39,774 bases of DNA, taken from positions 1-39,774 of the forward strand of contig JAITGI010000027.1 in the NCBI GenBank assembly GCA_031280785.1, in the 5' to 3' direction. Below the pieces are notes generated by a model. That model ran no database searches. It was not told where the DNA came from and saw only the letters and a list, made by a program, of their open reading frames with translations. How positions within the stretch are numbered: the first letter of the stretch is position 1; each line of letters opens with the position of its first letter. The stretch is from Candidatus Nomurabacteria bacterium (GTDB lineage: Bacteria; Patescibacteriota; Saccharimonadia; Saccharimonadales; Saccharimonadaceae). Below, piece by piece: positions 7,266 through 14,782 of the stretch. A program made the position numbers and the translations under genes.

Positions 7266-8564
7266 ATGAACAAGTTTTTTATGCGAGAACTGCGATTTTT
7301 CGGTTGGCGTTTACCGCTGTGGCTGGTTGTTGTGGCGAGCGTGATTTTGTTGGGGTCGCTGATTAGTTTGATCACGGTTTTGTCGGTTCGTCCGCGCACG
7401 GTTGACGAAAATGGTCGGCTTGTCACGTTTTATGACGACGGCACTTCGAAAACGATTTTGACCAGTGCCGGAACTGTCGCCGGCGCCCTGAAACAGGCGG
7501 AAATCGAGGTCGACAAAGCCGACATCATCGAACCGACCGTCGGCACCGAGCTCATAGCCAGCAGTTACAGTGTCAATATTTACCGCGCCCGACCGGTGGT
7601 GGTCATCGACGGCGGGCGGCAAACTCGCGTAGTGACAGCGGCGCAGACCGGCAAAACTATCGCTCAGGCGGCGGATGTCAGCCTCTATGCCGAGGACGTC
7701 GCTGACATTCGGCGCGAGGGCGACATTTTGGAAGCCGACGGCGCCATTATGCGCGTGCAAATTCGCCGCGCCGTGCCGGTTCGTCTCAGCCTGTATGGTC
7801 AGACGACGAGCCAGCGCACCCAGGCGGCGACAGTGGCGGAATTTCTGGACGAGAAAGGCCTGAAACTGGACGAGCACGACAGTATCACGCCGTCGCTCAG
7901 CGCGCCGATCGCGCGCGATATGGAGATCAAGGTTTGGCGCGAGGGTAAAAATGTCATCACCGTTGACGAGGATGTGCCGTTTGAAATCGAAACTATCCAG
8001 AGCAACGACCATGACATCGGCTATCACGAGGTGCAAACGGTGGGCGAGAACGGTCGTAAATCCGTGACTTATGAAATCGAAATTCGTGGCGGCGTCGAAG
8101 TCGGTCGCACCGAAATCCAGAGCTTGGTCACGCTGTCGCCGAAATCACAGATCGAGATCGTCGGCATCAAGCGCAAGGGCAGCTATACCACGCCGTCCGA
8201 GAACGAAAATATCACCTGGAATTACCTGCGCGCCCAGGGTTTCAGCCGCGAGCAGACCGCGGGCATCATGGGCAATTTGCAACAGGAACACGGCTTCCAG
8301 ACATCTGGCGACGGTCTGGCGCAATGGACGGGCGGTCGGCGGGCGGCGCTGATGGCGATGGACGATCCATACAGCATTTACACACAATTAGATTTTCTGA
8401 TGATTGAATTAAATGGCGGTTATCGTGCGGTTAAAAATAGTTTATTGGCGGCGACCACTGTCGAGGAAGCCGTGATTATTTTCCAGGATCGTTTCGAGCG
8501 CTGTGGCGTTTGCATGCAGACGCGGCGGATCGAATACGCCTATAATATTTTGGCGAGTCATTAA
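7266..8564 (+). CDS. Cell-wall protein: DUF348 repeats, G5 domain and phage-tail-type lysozyme domain
   Basis: 432-aa membrane-anchored or exported protein of YabE/Rpf-like layout. A short basic N-terminus and a membrane helix (about 17-38) are followed by ubiquitin-like DUF348 repeats (about 44-95, 105-150, 168-225), a G5 adhesion domain (about 236-302, with YHEVQTVGENG and RGGVEVGR) and a C-terminal lysozyme-like domain (about 315-432; WNYLRAQGFSREQTAGIMGN, GLAQWTGGRR) of the phage tail lysozyme family. It probably cleaves or remodels peptidoglycan, its own or a host's. Extended -10 TGaTATAAT (7245-7253), 12 nt before the ATG. rsmA follows after one base. Confidence 0.88.
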   Translation: MNKFFMRELRFFGWRLPLWLVVVASVILLGSLISLITVLSVRPRTVDENGRLVTFYDDGTSKTILTSAGTVAGALKQAEIEVDKADIIEPTVGTELIASSYSVNIYRARPVVVIDGGRQTRVVTAAQTGKTIAQAADVSLYAEDVADIRREGDILEADGAIMRVQIRRAVPVRLSLYGQTTSQRTQAATVAEFLDEKGLKLDEHDSITPSLSAPIARDMEIKVWREGKNVITVDEDVPFEIETIQSNDHDIGYHEVQTVGENGRKSVTYEIEIRGGVEVGRTEIQSLVTLSPKSQIEIVGIKRKGSYTTPSENENITWNYLRAQGFSREQTAGIMGNLQQEHGFQTSGDGLAQWTGGRRAALMAMDDPYSIYTQLDFLMIELNGGYRAVKNSLLAATTVEEAVIIFQDRFERCGVCMQTRRIEYAYNILASH

Positions 8565-8565
8565 A

Positions 8566-9393
8566 ATGTCCGTTCGCGCCCAAACATCGCCCGGCAAAAC
8601 GACGCCGAAACCCGACAAATCGCTGGGGCAGCATTGGCTAAGGGACGAGGCGGTTTTGAGCGCGATCGCCGATTGCGCCGAGGTTGTGTCCGGCGACACG
8701 GTATTGGAAATTGGTCCGGGGCTGGGCACCTTGACGCGAGTTTTAGCGGCGCGCGCTGGGCGAGTGTTGGCGGTGGAGTTTGACCCGGATTTGGCGGCGA
8801 GGTTGAGCCGGGAGTTTGCGGAGTCCAAAAGTGTCGAAATCATCCCCGGGGATTTTTTGCGATTTGATTTGAGTCGTTTGCCGGCGGGGTATAAAGTCGC
8901 GGCTAATATCCCCTATTATATCACAAATCCCATAATTATGCAACTATTGAGCGCTCGGAACAAGCCGTGCGTGGCGGCGCTGCTCGTCCAGCGCGAAGTC
9001 GCCGAACGTTTGGCGGCAAAGCCCGGCGCGATGTCGATTCTGGCGGTAGCGGCGCAGTTCCACGCCGAAGTCAGCCTGGGACCGGTGGTGCCGGCGCGGC
9101 TGTTTACGCCGCCGCCAAAGGTCGACAGTCAGGTCGTGATTTTACGCCCCCGTCCGAGCGGTCGCGATTTATCGCCAGACCAGGAAAAACTATTTTTCCG
9201 CATCGTCAAAGCCGGCTTTTCAGCGCGCCGCAAAAAGTTACGCACTGCGCTGTCCGGCGGACTAAACACCCCTGTTGCGGAAGCTGAAATACTGTTACAT
9301 ACTGCCGGCATTAACCCAAATCTACGCGCCCAGGACTTGACGATTGAGGATTGGTGTGAGATAATGCAGTCATTCGACAATATCGTTGGATAA
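8566..9393 (+). CDS. rsmA: 16S rRNA dimethyladenosine transferase RsmA (KsgA)
   Basis: 275-aa SAM-dependent enzyme dimethylating A1518 and A1519 of 16S rRNA. Motifs are SLGQHWLRD near the N-terminus, LEIGPGLGTLT (SAM loop), the catalytic NIPYYIT motif, and LFTPPPKVDSQVV in the second domain. The frame is open from 8503, but ATG 8566, one base after the preceding stop, gives the normal N-terminus. It is probably co-transcribed with the G5/lysozyme gene. A promoter for the next unit (TTGACG, 17 nt, GATAAT, 9337-9365) is embedded in its last codons. Confidence 0.95.
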   Translation: MSVRAQTSPGKTTPKPDKSLGQHWLRDEAVLSAIADCAEVVSGDTVLEIGPGLGTLTRVLAARAGRVLAVEFDPDLAARLSREFAESKSVEIIPGDFLRFDLSRLPAGYKVAANIPYYITNPIIMQLLSARNKPCVAALLVQREVAERLAAKPGAMSILAVAAQFHAEVSLGPVVPARLFTPPPKVDSQVVILRPRPSGRDLSPDQEKLFFRIVKAGFSARRKKLRTALSGGLNTPVAEAEILLHTAGINPNLRAQDLTIEDWCEIMQSFDNIVG

Positions 9394-9506
9394 ACACGGC
9401 GCAGGTCGGCAAAAGCAATTGCTTTTGTTTCACTCATCAGAGTGAAACGGGTTTAATTCATTGTCGCCGCCCGCGCACATTTACAGTTCACATGGAGGTA
9501 AAAAAA
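9337..9506 (+). promoter_or_regulatory. Promoter plus about 135-nt structured leader A
   Basis: Promoter TTGACG (9337-9342), 17 nt, GATAAT (9360-9365); predicted transcript start about 9372. Hairpin 1 begins there (9372-9391, 7 bp with two G-U). Hairpin 2 is the perfect palindrome CAAAAGCAATTGCTTTTG (9410-9427). Hairpin 3 has arms GTTTCACTC (9427-9435) and GAGTGAAAC (9440-9448), reusing the last base of hairpin 2. A linker with TTCATTGTCGCCG and GCACATTTACAG leads to Shine-Dalgarno GGAGG (9494-9498). Nearly the same series precedes 10203. Confidence 0.7.
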
Positions 9507-9983
9507 ATGGACATATTATCTTTTCAAAACGTAGCTTTAGCCGTAGTTTTAGTTTTAACAATCGTCCAATTTGTCGTTAGTGACAAATGCGACAATATTA
9601 TTGATAGCGTCCGATATATAAAATCGTTCAAGATGATACCTGCTGACGAGGGTCATGTGGTGGGAGAAAAAAAATATATCAATGGCGAAGAAGTATCGAA
9701 AGAGCTCTTTCATGAAGTATCTTTTTTGCGAAGGACGACATTAAAAGCCGCCAACAAATTAGAGGTTTTTCTATTAAGATTTAGACTGGTCGTGTGCGCC
9801 ATATATTCAGGCGTAATTATCACCTTTGTGATAAAATTTTTAATCGATTCTATACTTATCGGCGCAGTTATTTTTTTAGTGTTATTAGTTATGAACTTTA
9901 TGTTTAATACTAAAAGTGAAATCTTAAAATATGTTAATCTCCTAAAAGAGCAACAACCCGACAACGCCGGAAAACCCGACTAA
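9507..9983 (+). CDS. Orphan 3-TM membrane protein A
   Basis: 158-aa protein of no recognised family. Predicted membrane segments are at about residues 7-25, 93-112 and 115-134, with a roughly 65-residue hydrophilic loop after TM1 and a short C-terminal tail ending KPD. It is clearly more AT-rich than the flanking core genes, suggesting different origin or selection. The start was chosen at 9507 (not ATG 9492, which overlaps the Shine-Dalgarno). Topology and ending resemble the next orphan (10203). The stop codon lies inside the terminator palindrome. Confidence 0.75.
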   Translation: MDILSFQNVALAVVLVLTIVQFVVSDKCDNIIDSVRYIKSFKMIPADEGHVVGEKKYINGEEVSKELFHEVSFLRRTTLKAANKLEVFLLRFRLVVCAIYSGVIITFVIKFLIDSILIGAVIFLVLLVMNFMFNTKSEILKYVNLLKEQQPDNAGKPD

Positions 9984-9995
9984 GTCGGGTTTTTT
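9971..9995 (+). terminator. Intrinsic terminator containing the stop codon of orphan A
   Basis: Palindrome of AAAACCCGACT and AGTCGGGTTTT around A9982, followed by further T to 9995. The TAA stop (9981-9983) is the centre of the loop. The same 23-nt palindrome recurs at 10586-10608. Confidence 0.85.
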
Positions 9996-10025
9996 CTATC
10001 TATACACACAGGGAAAGGCGCATTA

Positions 10026-10202
10026 TTGACTTATCGGCTCAGGCGTGACACAATGTTAGTGTTAGATATTCATTTCGAATATCACGAAGAGTTTGACCGG
10101 GCAAAAGGAATTTCTTTTGCATCACTCGCTTGAAGTCATGCAATCTAGATTCATCGTCGTTGGTCATGGCACATTTACAGTTTTTTTAGGAGGTGCAAAA
10201 AA
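10026..10202 (+). promoter_or_regulatory. Promoter plus about 142-nt structured leader B
   Basis: Promoter TTGACT (10026-10031), 17 nt, CACAAT (10049-10054). Hairpin 1: GATATTC (10065-10071) / GAATATC (10077-10083). Hairpin 2: 10101-10120, GCAAAAGG / TCTTTTGC around AATT, where a G-U pair replaces the C-G of leader A. Hairpin 3: 10119-10141, with outer pairs GCAT/ATGC in place of GTTT/AAAC in leader A and an inner ACT/AGT stem. The linker has TTCATCGTCG and GCACATTTACAG, then AGGAGGT. Sequence is homologous to leader A, with changes that keep the pairing. Confidence 0.7.
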
Positions 10203-10598
10203 ATGGATACCATTATAATAGTTATAGGCATAATGTTTCTTATTGCTTTATCACCACAAAAGGAGCATTTTATTAATTTTTGGCTGATGGGTATGGCTGA
10301 AACTAGGGAAGAAGAAAAGTATGCATGGAAGGAGTTTGAGAAATTACGAAACCTGCGATCCAGATTGATTTTTGCGGCTGCAGCTTGCGCCATGGCTATA
10401 TTTTTCGTGAGAAGTTTTAACATAGGGAATACTGTGACCATTTTTAGTATAGACTATAATGTGGTCATTACTATTTTTCTATATGTTGCTACAATGATAT
10501 TGTTATTAGCTGTAATAATAAATAAAATAAAAACATATTTATTCTACGGTCGCCGGGCAAGAAGAAGAAAAAAGCTGAGTAATATAAAACCCGACTAA
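10203..10598 (+). CDS. Orphan 3-TM membrane protein B
   Basis: 131-aa protein of no recognised family. Membrane segments at about residues 2-18, 53-70 and 84-107, an Arg/Glu-rich loop between TM1 and TM2, a strongly basic C-terminal tail (GRRARRRKK) and an end in KPD. AT-rich like orphan A; same order of elements (leader with three hairpins, AGGAGGT, 3-TM ORF, stop inside the terminator). There is little residue identity with A outside the ends, so they are similar in design rather than demonstrably paralogous. Confidence 0.75.
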   Translation: MDTIIIVIGIMFLIALSPQKEHFINFWLMGMAETREEEKYAWKEFEKLRNLRSRLIFAAAACAMAIFFVRSFNIGNTVTIFSIDYNVVITIFLYVATMILLLAVIINKIKTYLFYGRRARRRKKLSNIKPD

Positions 10599-10608
10599 GT
10601 CGGGTTTT
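10586..10608 (+). terminator. Intrinsic terminator containing the stop codon of orphan B
   Basis: Same palindrome as at 9971: arms AAAACCCGACT and AGTCGGGTTTT, with the TAA stop (10596-10598) in the loop. The T-run is only four, followed by CTTCT. Confidence 0.8.
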
Positions 10609-10658
10609 CTTCTACTCGCACGCACAGCGACAAAAAACAATATGCTAAAATAGTAAAC

Positions 10659-12062
10659 ATGACCAACATCACCGAATATTATTTATTGCATCACCTCGAA
10701 TCGGTGCTGATCTTGTTGCTGATTTTTGTGGTGGCGTATACGATTGCCAAGACTTCGATTTTGCGCCGGCTGTATTTGCCGGTGGCGTTGGTGGCGGGGA
10801 TTATTATTCTGGCGGTGGGACCGCAAGTGCTGGGGCGGTGGCACCCGGAGCTCGCGCTGCCGGCGGATTTTTACACGACATGGGCGCCGCTGCCGGGGGT
10901 GCTCATCAATATCGTTTTTGCCTGTCTGTTCCTGGGGCATCCGGCGCTGAAACTGCGCCAGATGTGGAGCTTGTCGGGGCGGCAAATTGCCTTTGGGCAG
11001 ATGGTGGCGTGGGGGCAGTATCTGGTCGGCGGGCTGGTGGCGCTGTTGCTGCTGATACCGCTGTTCGGCGACACGCCGCTGGTTGCCAGCCTGTTGGAAA
11101 TCAGTTTCGAAGGCGGTCACGGCACGGTGGCGGGGCTGACGCCGGTTTTCAACGACCTGGGTTTTCATGACGGCGCAGCGATGGCGAATGGGCTGGCGAC
11201 GCTCAGCCTGGTTTCGGCGCTGATCATCGGCATTATCCTGATCAACTGGGGTCATCGTCGCGGTCACGCCGAGAAAACTCAGCCGCTGATTCATCGCGAA
11301 AAGCAGCGTTTTTATCACTATACGATTATCCATCGGATTCATTTACAGTATAAGGAAATGCATGATCGGCGCCTGACGGTGCGCAAGCTGGTGCGCCATG
11401 CGTTTTTGGTGATGTTGTCGCTGGGGCTGGGTTTTGGCATTCGGGCGATTTTGATCGCCATCGAGGACGCCACCTGGGGTCAAGCCGGGGTAAAGGTTTT
11501 TGGTTACGTGCCGGCGTTCAGTATTTGTCTGTTCGGCGGGCTGATCGTGAACAAGCTATGTTATCGGCTGGGTGTGCGGATTTCCATGACGGCAAATTCG
11601 CTGATTTCGACGCTGTCGCTGGGGATTTTGATTATGACGGCGGTTGGCACGATGTCGCTGGAATTTTTCCGCCAGCCGAACCTGGCGGCGTCGTTCTGGA
11701 TTTTGTTCGTGGCGGGTGCGATTTGGATTTTGGCGGCGGTGCTGATCCTGGCGCGGCGGATTTTTACGCGTTATTGGTTTCATAATGCCATGATTAGCTT
11801 CGGTCAGGCGATGGGTATGACGGCGACGGGGCTACTGTTCGCCCAAATGCTCGACCCGAAAAATCGCACGGGTGCCGTCGAGGCGTTTGGCTATAAACAA
11901 ATGCTGTTCGAGCCGCTGATGGGCGGCGGCTTGGTGACGGCGATGTCGATGCCGCTGATTCTGTTGCTGGGGCTGCCGCTATTCACGCTGATTTGCGGCG
12001 TGATTGCGGTCGGCTGGTTTTTGGCGGGAATTTTCTATTTCCGGCGGCTGTCGTTTGAATGA
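10659..12062 (+). CDS. gltS: GltS-type sodium/glutamate symporter (ESS family)
   Basis: 467-aa polytopic membrane protein with about 10-12 hydrophobic helices. It carries the two ESS-family signatures: FEGGHGTVAG in the first half and GYKQMLFEPLMGGGLVTA near the C-terminus. The family imports glutamate with sodium; here the true substrate is uncertain. A hydrophilic basic loop (about residues 195-245) separates the halves. Extended -10 TGcTAAAAT (10643-10651) ends 7 nt before the ATG and there is no Shine-Dalgarno, so it should be leaderless. metG follows from its own -10 box. Confidence 0.85.
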   Translation: MTNITEYYLLHHLESVLILLLIFVVAYTIAKTSILRRLYLPVALVAGIIILAVGPQVLGRWHPELALPADFYTTWAPLPGVLINIVFACLFLGHPALKLRQMWSLSGRQIAFGQMVAWGQYLVGGLVALLLLIPLFGDTPLVASLLEISFEGGHGTVAGLTPVFNDLGFHDGAAMANGLATLSLVSALIIGIILINWGHRRGHAEKTQPLIHREKQRFYHYTIIHRIHLQYKEMHDRRLTVRKLVRHAFLVMLSLGLGFGIRAILIAIEDATWGQAGVKVFGYVPAFSICLFGGLIVNKLCYRLGVRISMTANSLISTLSLGILIMTAVGTMSLEFFRQPNLAASFWILFVAGAIWILAAVLILARRIFTRYWFHNAMISFGQAMGMTATGLLFAQMLDPKNRTGAVEAFGYKQMLFEPLMGGGLVTAMSMPLILLLGLPLFTLICGVIAVGWFLAGIFYFRRLSFE

Positions 12063-12082
12063 GGTGTGATAAAATAGGTGTT

Positions 12083-13513
12083 ATGAAAAAATACATCACG
12101 ACGGCTATTCCGTATCTGAACGCGCGACCGCATATCGGGCACGCCATGGATTATTTGTTGGCGGACGTTTGGGCGCGCCATGAAACCATAGGCGGGCACG
12201 AGGTTCGCATGTCCGCCGGTGCCGACGAGCATGGCACCAAGGTCGAGCAAAAAGCTCGCGAAGCCGGCGTCAGCCCCCAGCAATTCGTCGACGATTTGGC
12301 GCCGACTTTTCGCGTCATGATCGCCAAATTGAACGTCGGCGTGACCGATTATGTCCGCACGTCCGACCCCGAACACGCGCGCCGCTGCCAGGAAATTTGG
12401 CGTCGGCTGGACGCGGCGGGCGTGATTTATAAATCCAAATACCAGGGTTGGTATTGCAGCGGCTGCGAAAGTTTCGTGACCGAAACTGAGGCGCGCGCTA
12501 TGGATTATCAATGCCCGGATCATCAAAAACCACTGGAAAAAGTTTCCGAGGAAAACTATTATTTGCGCGTCAGTAAATTCACCGACCAAATTCGCGAATT
12601 TGTGCGCACGGCGGTCGTGCCGGAATTTCGCGGTCGGGAAATCCTGGAACTGATCAAGGACGGCGCCCAGGACGTCAGTATCAGCCGTCCGCTCGAAAAG
12701 CTGGCGTGGGGCGTGCCGGTGCCGGACGACGACGCCCAAGTCATGTATGTCTGGGTGGATGCGCTTTCCAATTACATCACGGCGCTGAGCTATCCGGACG
12801 ACGATTTCGCCGCTGATTTTTGGCCGGCGCACGTCCAGGTTGTCGGCAAAGACATTTTGCGTTTTCACGCTATCATCTGGCCGGCGATGTTGTTGGCGCT
12901 GGGGCTGAAATTGCCGCGCACGCTGCTGGCGCACGGTTTTATAAATGTTGATAATACTAAAATGAGTAAATCCCTGGGCAACGTGGTTGATCCGATCGAG
13001 CTGGTCGAGCAATACGGCGTCGACGCCGTGCGGTATTTTTTCCTGCGGCATATTCCGACATTCGAGGACGGCGATTACACGACGGAGAAATTCATCGCGG
13101 CGTATAACGGCGAGCTGGCGAATGATCTCGGCAATTTGGTCAGTCGTCTGGCGAATATGATCGACAAATACGACGTGCCCAGCGCTTGGCGGGACAGTCA
13201 ATCGCGCATCGCCGCCGAGGTGGCAGAGTTTCACAAATTTATGAAAAAGTTTGAATATCACCGCGCTTTGGAAACGATTTGGACGGCGGTGCAGTCGTGT
13301 AATCGCTATATCGACGAAACCAAACCGTGGGCGCTGGCGAAAACCGACTCCGCCGAGATGGCGCAAGTTCTGAACGTCCTGTGGGGCGACATCATGATAA
13401 TTCAGGCACTGCTCACACCGTTCCTGCCCGACGCTGCCGCTAAAATTCGTGCGGTTTTCGATGGCGATACTGTCCAGCCGGCGCCGATTCTATTCCCGAA
13501 AGTTGACATATAG
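12083..13513 (+). CDS. metG: Methionyl-tRNA synthetase
   Basis: Charges tRNA-Met. 476 aa, with HIGH (17-20), KMSKS (293-297) and a zinc knuckle reduced to CxxC (125-128) and CxxH (144-147). The protein ends after the anticodon-binding helices and lacks the C-terminal EMAP/Trbp111-like domain found in many bacterial MetRS. The start was set at ATG 12083 rather than 12059, because an extended -10 TGaTAAAAT (12067-12075) ends exactly 7 nt upstream. The TTGACA box of the next unit (13503-13508) lies in its last codons. Confidence 0.96.
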   Translation: MKKYITTAIPYLNARPHIGHAMDYLLADVWARHETIGGHEVRMSAGADEHGTKVEQKAREAGVSPQQFVDDLAPTFRVMIAKLNVGVTDYVRTSDPEHARRCQEIWRRLDAAGVIYKSKYQGWYCSGCESFVTETEARAMDYQCPDHQKPLEKVSEENYYLRVSKFTDQIREFVRTAVVPEFRGREILELIKDGAQDVSISRPLEKLAWGVPVPDDDAQVMYVWVDALSNYITALSYPDDDFAADFWPAHVQVVGKDILRFHAIIWPAMLLALGLKLPRTLLAHGFINVDNTKMSKSLGNVVDPIELVEQYGVDAVRYFFLRHIPTFEDGDYTTEKFIAAYNGELANDLGNLVSRLANMIDKYDVPSAWRDSQSRIAAEVAEFHKFMKKFEYHRALETIWTAVQSCNRYIDETKPWALAKTDSAEMAQVLNVLWGDIMIIQALLTPFLPDAAAKIRAVFDGDTVQPAPILFPKVDI

Positions 13514-13673
13514 TGTTGGCTATGATACAATGATAGTGACGCAATGTGAATCGCGTCGGTTTGTGGCATAAACACTAGTGTTTAGTATTAGCCTTTATGG
13601 CTAATACCTATTCATTTTGTTGTTTATCGTCGCTGACCGCAATTATTTCCGGAGTTTGACAGGAGGTGTCATA
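13503..13673 (+). promoter_or_regulatory. Promoter plus about 136-nt structured leader C
   Basis: Strong promoter TTGACA (13503-13508), 17 nt, extended -10 TGaTACAAT (ending 13531). Hairpin 1 at the predicted transcript start: GACGC (13538-13542) / GCGTC (13553-13557). Hairpin 2: perfect palindrome TAAACACTAGTGTTTA (13569-13584). Hairpin 3: GTATTAGCC (13585-13593) / GGCTAATAC (13599-13607), extendable back into hairpin 2 through TAG/CTA. The linker contains TTTATCGTCGCTG, then AGGAGGT before the ATG. Same architecture and length as leaders A and B. Confidence 0.65.
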
Positions 13674-13964
13674 ATGAAAAGCCGGGACGAACTTTTGATT
13701 AAAACCAGGGAAGACGCAGAGAAGTTGATTGCGCAAGTTTTACTAGCGCTTAATATCCCAAAGAATGGGCTTGAGGAGGAAGTGCTTAAATCATCTATGG
13801 AGTTCTGGGACCACGAGTATCATGAAATTACGTCCAAAGAGGATATGGCGCCTGAACTTGCGGCGCGGAGCACTACGGTTCTTGTCATGATAGTGATATT
13901 CGGCGGGAGTTACGGCTCAACTACGATCGACGCATCGATGTACGTGCTGAACAAACTTCTTTAA
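13674..13964 (+). CDS. Orphan small protein C
   Basis: 96-aa protein, family not recognised. An N-terminal amphipathic, charged helical part (residues 1-60) is followed by a hydrophobic stretch (STTVLVMIVIFGGSYG, about 66-81) that could be one membrane segment or a buried helix. The start was taken at 13674, preceded by AGGAGGT; the frame is open from 13617. It stands alone between its own promoter/leader and terminator. Confidence 0.7.
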   Translation: MKSRDELLIKTREDAEKLIAQVLLALNIPKNGLEEEVLKSSMEFWDHEYHEITSKEDMAPELAARSTTVLVMIVIFGGSYGSTTIDASMYVLNKLL

Positions 13965-13979
13965 CTAGTCTTTACCACT

Positions 13980-14004
13980 ACCCCGTCAACCATGGCGGGG
14001 TTTT
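13980..14004 (+). terminator. Intrinsic terminator of orphan C
   Basis: Stem CCCCG (13981-13985) / CGGGG (13996-14000), extended by A-T (13980/14001), followed by TTTT. Confidence 0.75.
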
Positions 14005-14022
14005 AAAATTTGTCACCGACAT

Positions 14023-14129
14023 TTGCAAAAAGTAAAAAATAGTTATATAATGCCAACAATTCACGGGGCAATCCGGCTTTTTGTGAACGAAACTTGAAAA
14101 GTTATTGTTTTTCCGAAGGAGGTGGAAAA
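14023..14129 (+). promoter_or_regulatory. Promoter and 72-nt leader E of the micro-ORF operon
   Basis: TTGCAA (14023-14028), 17 nt, TATAAT (14046-14051); transcript start about 14058. The leader has a weak TTCAC/GTGAA stem (14060-14087) and a small AACTT/AAGTT hairpin (14091-14103), then AAGGAGG before ATG 14130. It lacks the palindrome-hairpin pair of leaders A, B, C, F and G. Confidence 0.6.
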
Positions 14130-14264
14130 ATGTTTTCTATAATCAGAGTGCTCGAAATACCGAGCACCATCGGCAATATCCTATTTGCCGTTGCCGCAGT
14201 AAGCGTTGTCACTGAAATTATCGTGACGAGGCTTGCGAAAAAAAGGAGGACAAAAAATGGGTAG
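14130..14264 (+). CDS. Single-TM micropeptide E1 (44 aa)
   Basis: ORF of 44 codons beginning MFSIIRVLEIPSTIGN and ending KKRRTKNG. One hydrophobic segment (about residues 15-32) and a basic C-terminus. Shine-Dalgarno AAGGAGGT lies 7 nt upstream. The ATG of E2 lies inside its 3' end, an 8-bp overlap, suggesting translational coupling. No family recognised. Coding status rests on the strong Shine-Dalgarno, hydrophobic pattern and nested operon layout. Confidence 0.65.
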   Translation: MFSIIRVLEIPSTIGNILFAVAAVSVVTEIIVTRLAKKRRTKNG

Positions 14265-14388
14265 CGTCTATGCCTGCGCAATTACTATTGCGTTTTTTGC
14301 AGTTATAGCGTTCACTGCGCTCGGCATCGTTGCTCATACTATGATCGCGCGGTGGAAGAAAAAAGGAGGCGACCACGATGTTTCATAA
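14257..14388 (+). CDS. Single-TM micropeptide E2 (43 aa)
   Basis: ORF of 43 codons beginning MGSVYACAITIAFFAV and ending GGDHDVS, with one membrane helix (about residues 6-28) and a basic RWKKK patch after it. AAAGGAGG sits 9 nt upstream inside E1. It overlaps E1 by 8 bp and E3 by 11 bp. It resembles E1 in design (short N-terminus, one helix, basic tail) but not in sequence. Phage holin-like, toxin-like or small-subunit roles are all possible; none is shown. Confidence 0.65.
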   Translation: MGSVYACAITIAFFAVIAFTALGIVAHTMIARWKKKGGDHDVS

Positions 14389-14770
14389 TTTTGATTGGCA
14401 ACTAGCCGCTCAAATTATAGGAGCGGCTTTTTTCGTCGGCGCAATGTTTGCGGTGGTATCAATATTACTGATGTATTGTGCATTTTTCCGCACAAATACT
14501 CGGCAGAAATTCGCGCCATATTTGCGGGCGTATGACTTGATACCGGTATTCACATTTCTCTTCGGATTCGGATTTGGAATAATCGTGATATTCCGGGAGA
14601 GATTTCCCATGTCTGACGATTGGGCAGGAGGATTAAAGCCCGTAGTGTTTTTTGTGATTGCCATCGCAATCACGTTTTTGGGCATGTTTATTCGAGATTA
14701 CTCGAGTGACATGCGTCGCTTGGCAAATGATGCCAAACGGGCTGCTGAGAGAAGGGAGGAGCCAACATAA
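14378..14770 (+). CDS. Orphan 3-TM membrane protein E3
   Basis: 130-aa protein with hydrophobic segments at about residues 10-35, 53-72 and 88-106 and a charged C-terminal tail (DAKRAAERREEP). Its start overlaps the E2 stop and is preceded by AAAAAGGAGG, so it is the third, coupled cistron of a tiny membrane-protein operon. Size and topology resemble orphans A and B. No family recognised. Confidence 0.7.
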   Translation: MFHNFDWQLAAQIIGAAFFVGAMFAVVSILLMYCAFFRTNTRQKFAPYLRAYDLIPVFTFLFGFGFGIIVIFRERFPMSDDWAGGLKPVVFFVIAIAITFLGMFIRDYSSDMRRLANDAKRAAERREEPT

Positions 14771-14782
14771 CAATAACTTCAC

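Noticed and set aside
9427-9448. parS-like half sites TGTTTCAC and GTGAAAC in leader A
   Set aside because: Real parS half sites are contiguous; here they are split by 8 nt, form an RNA hairpin, and the homologous leader B replaces them with compensated bases. Probably coincidence.
12035-13366. 443-codon open frame antisense to metG
   Set aside because: Shadow of the GC-rich codon bias of metG; the sense strand encodes intact MetRS motifs.
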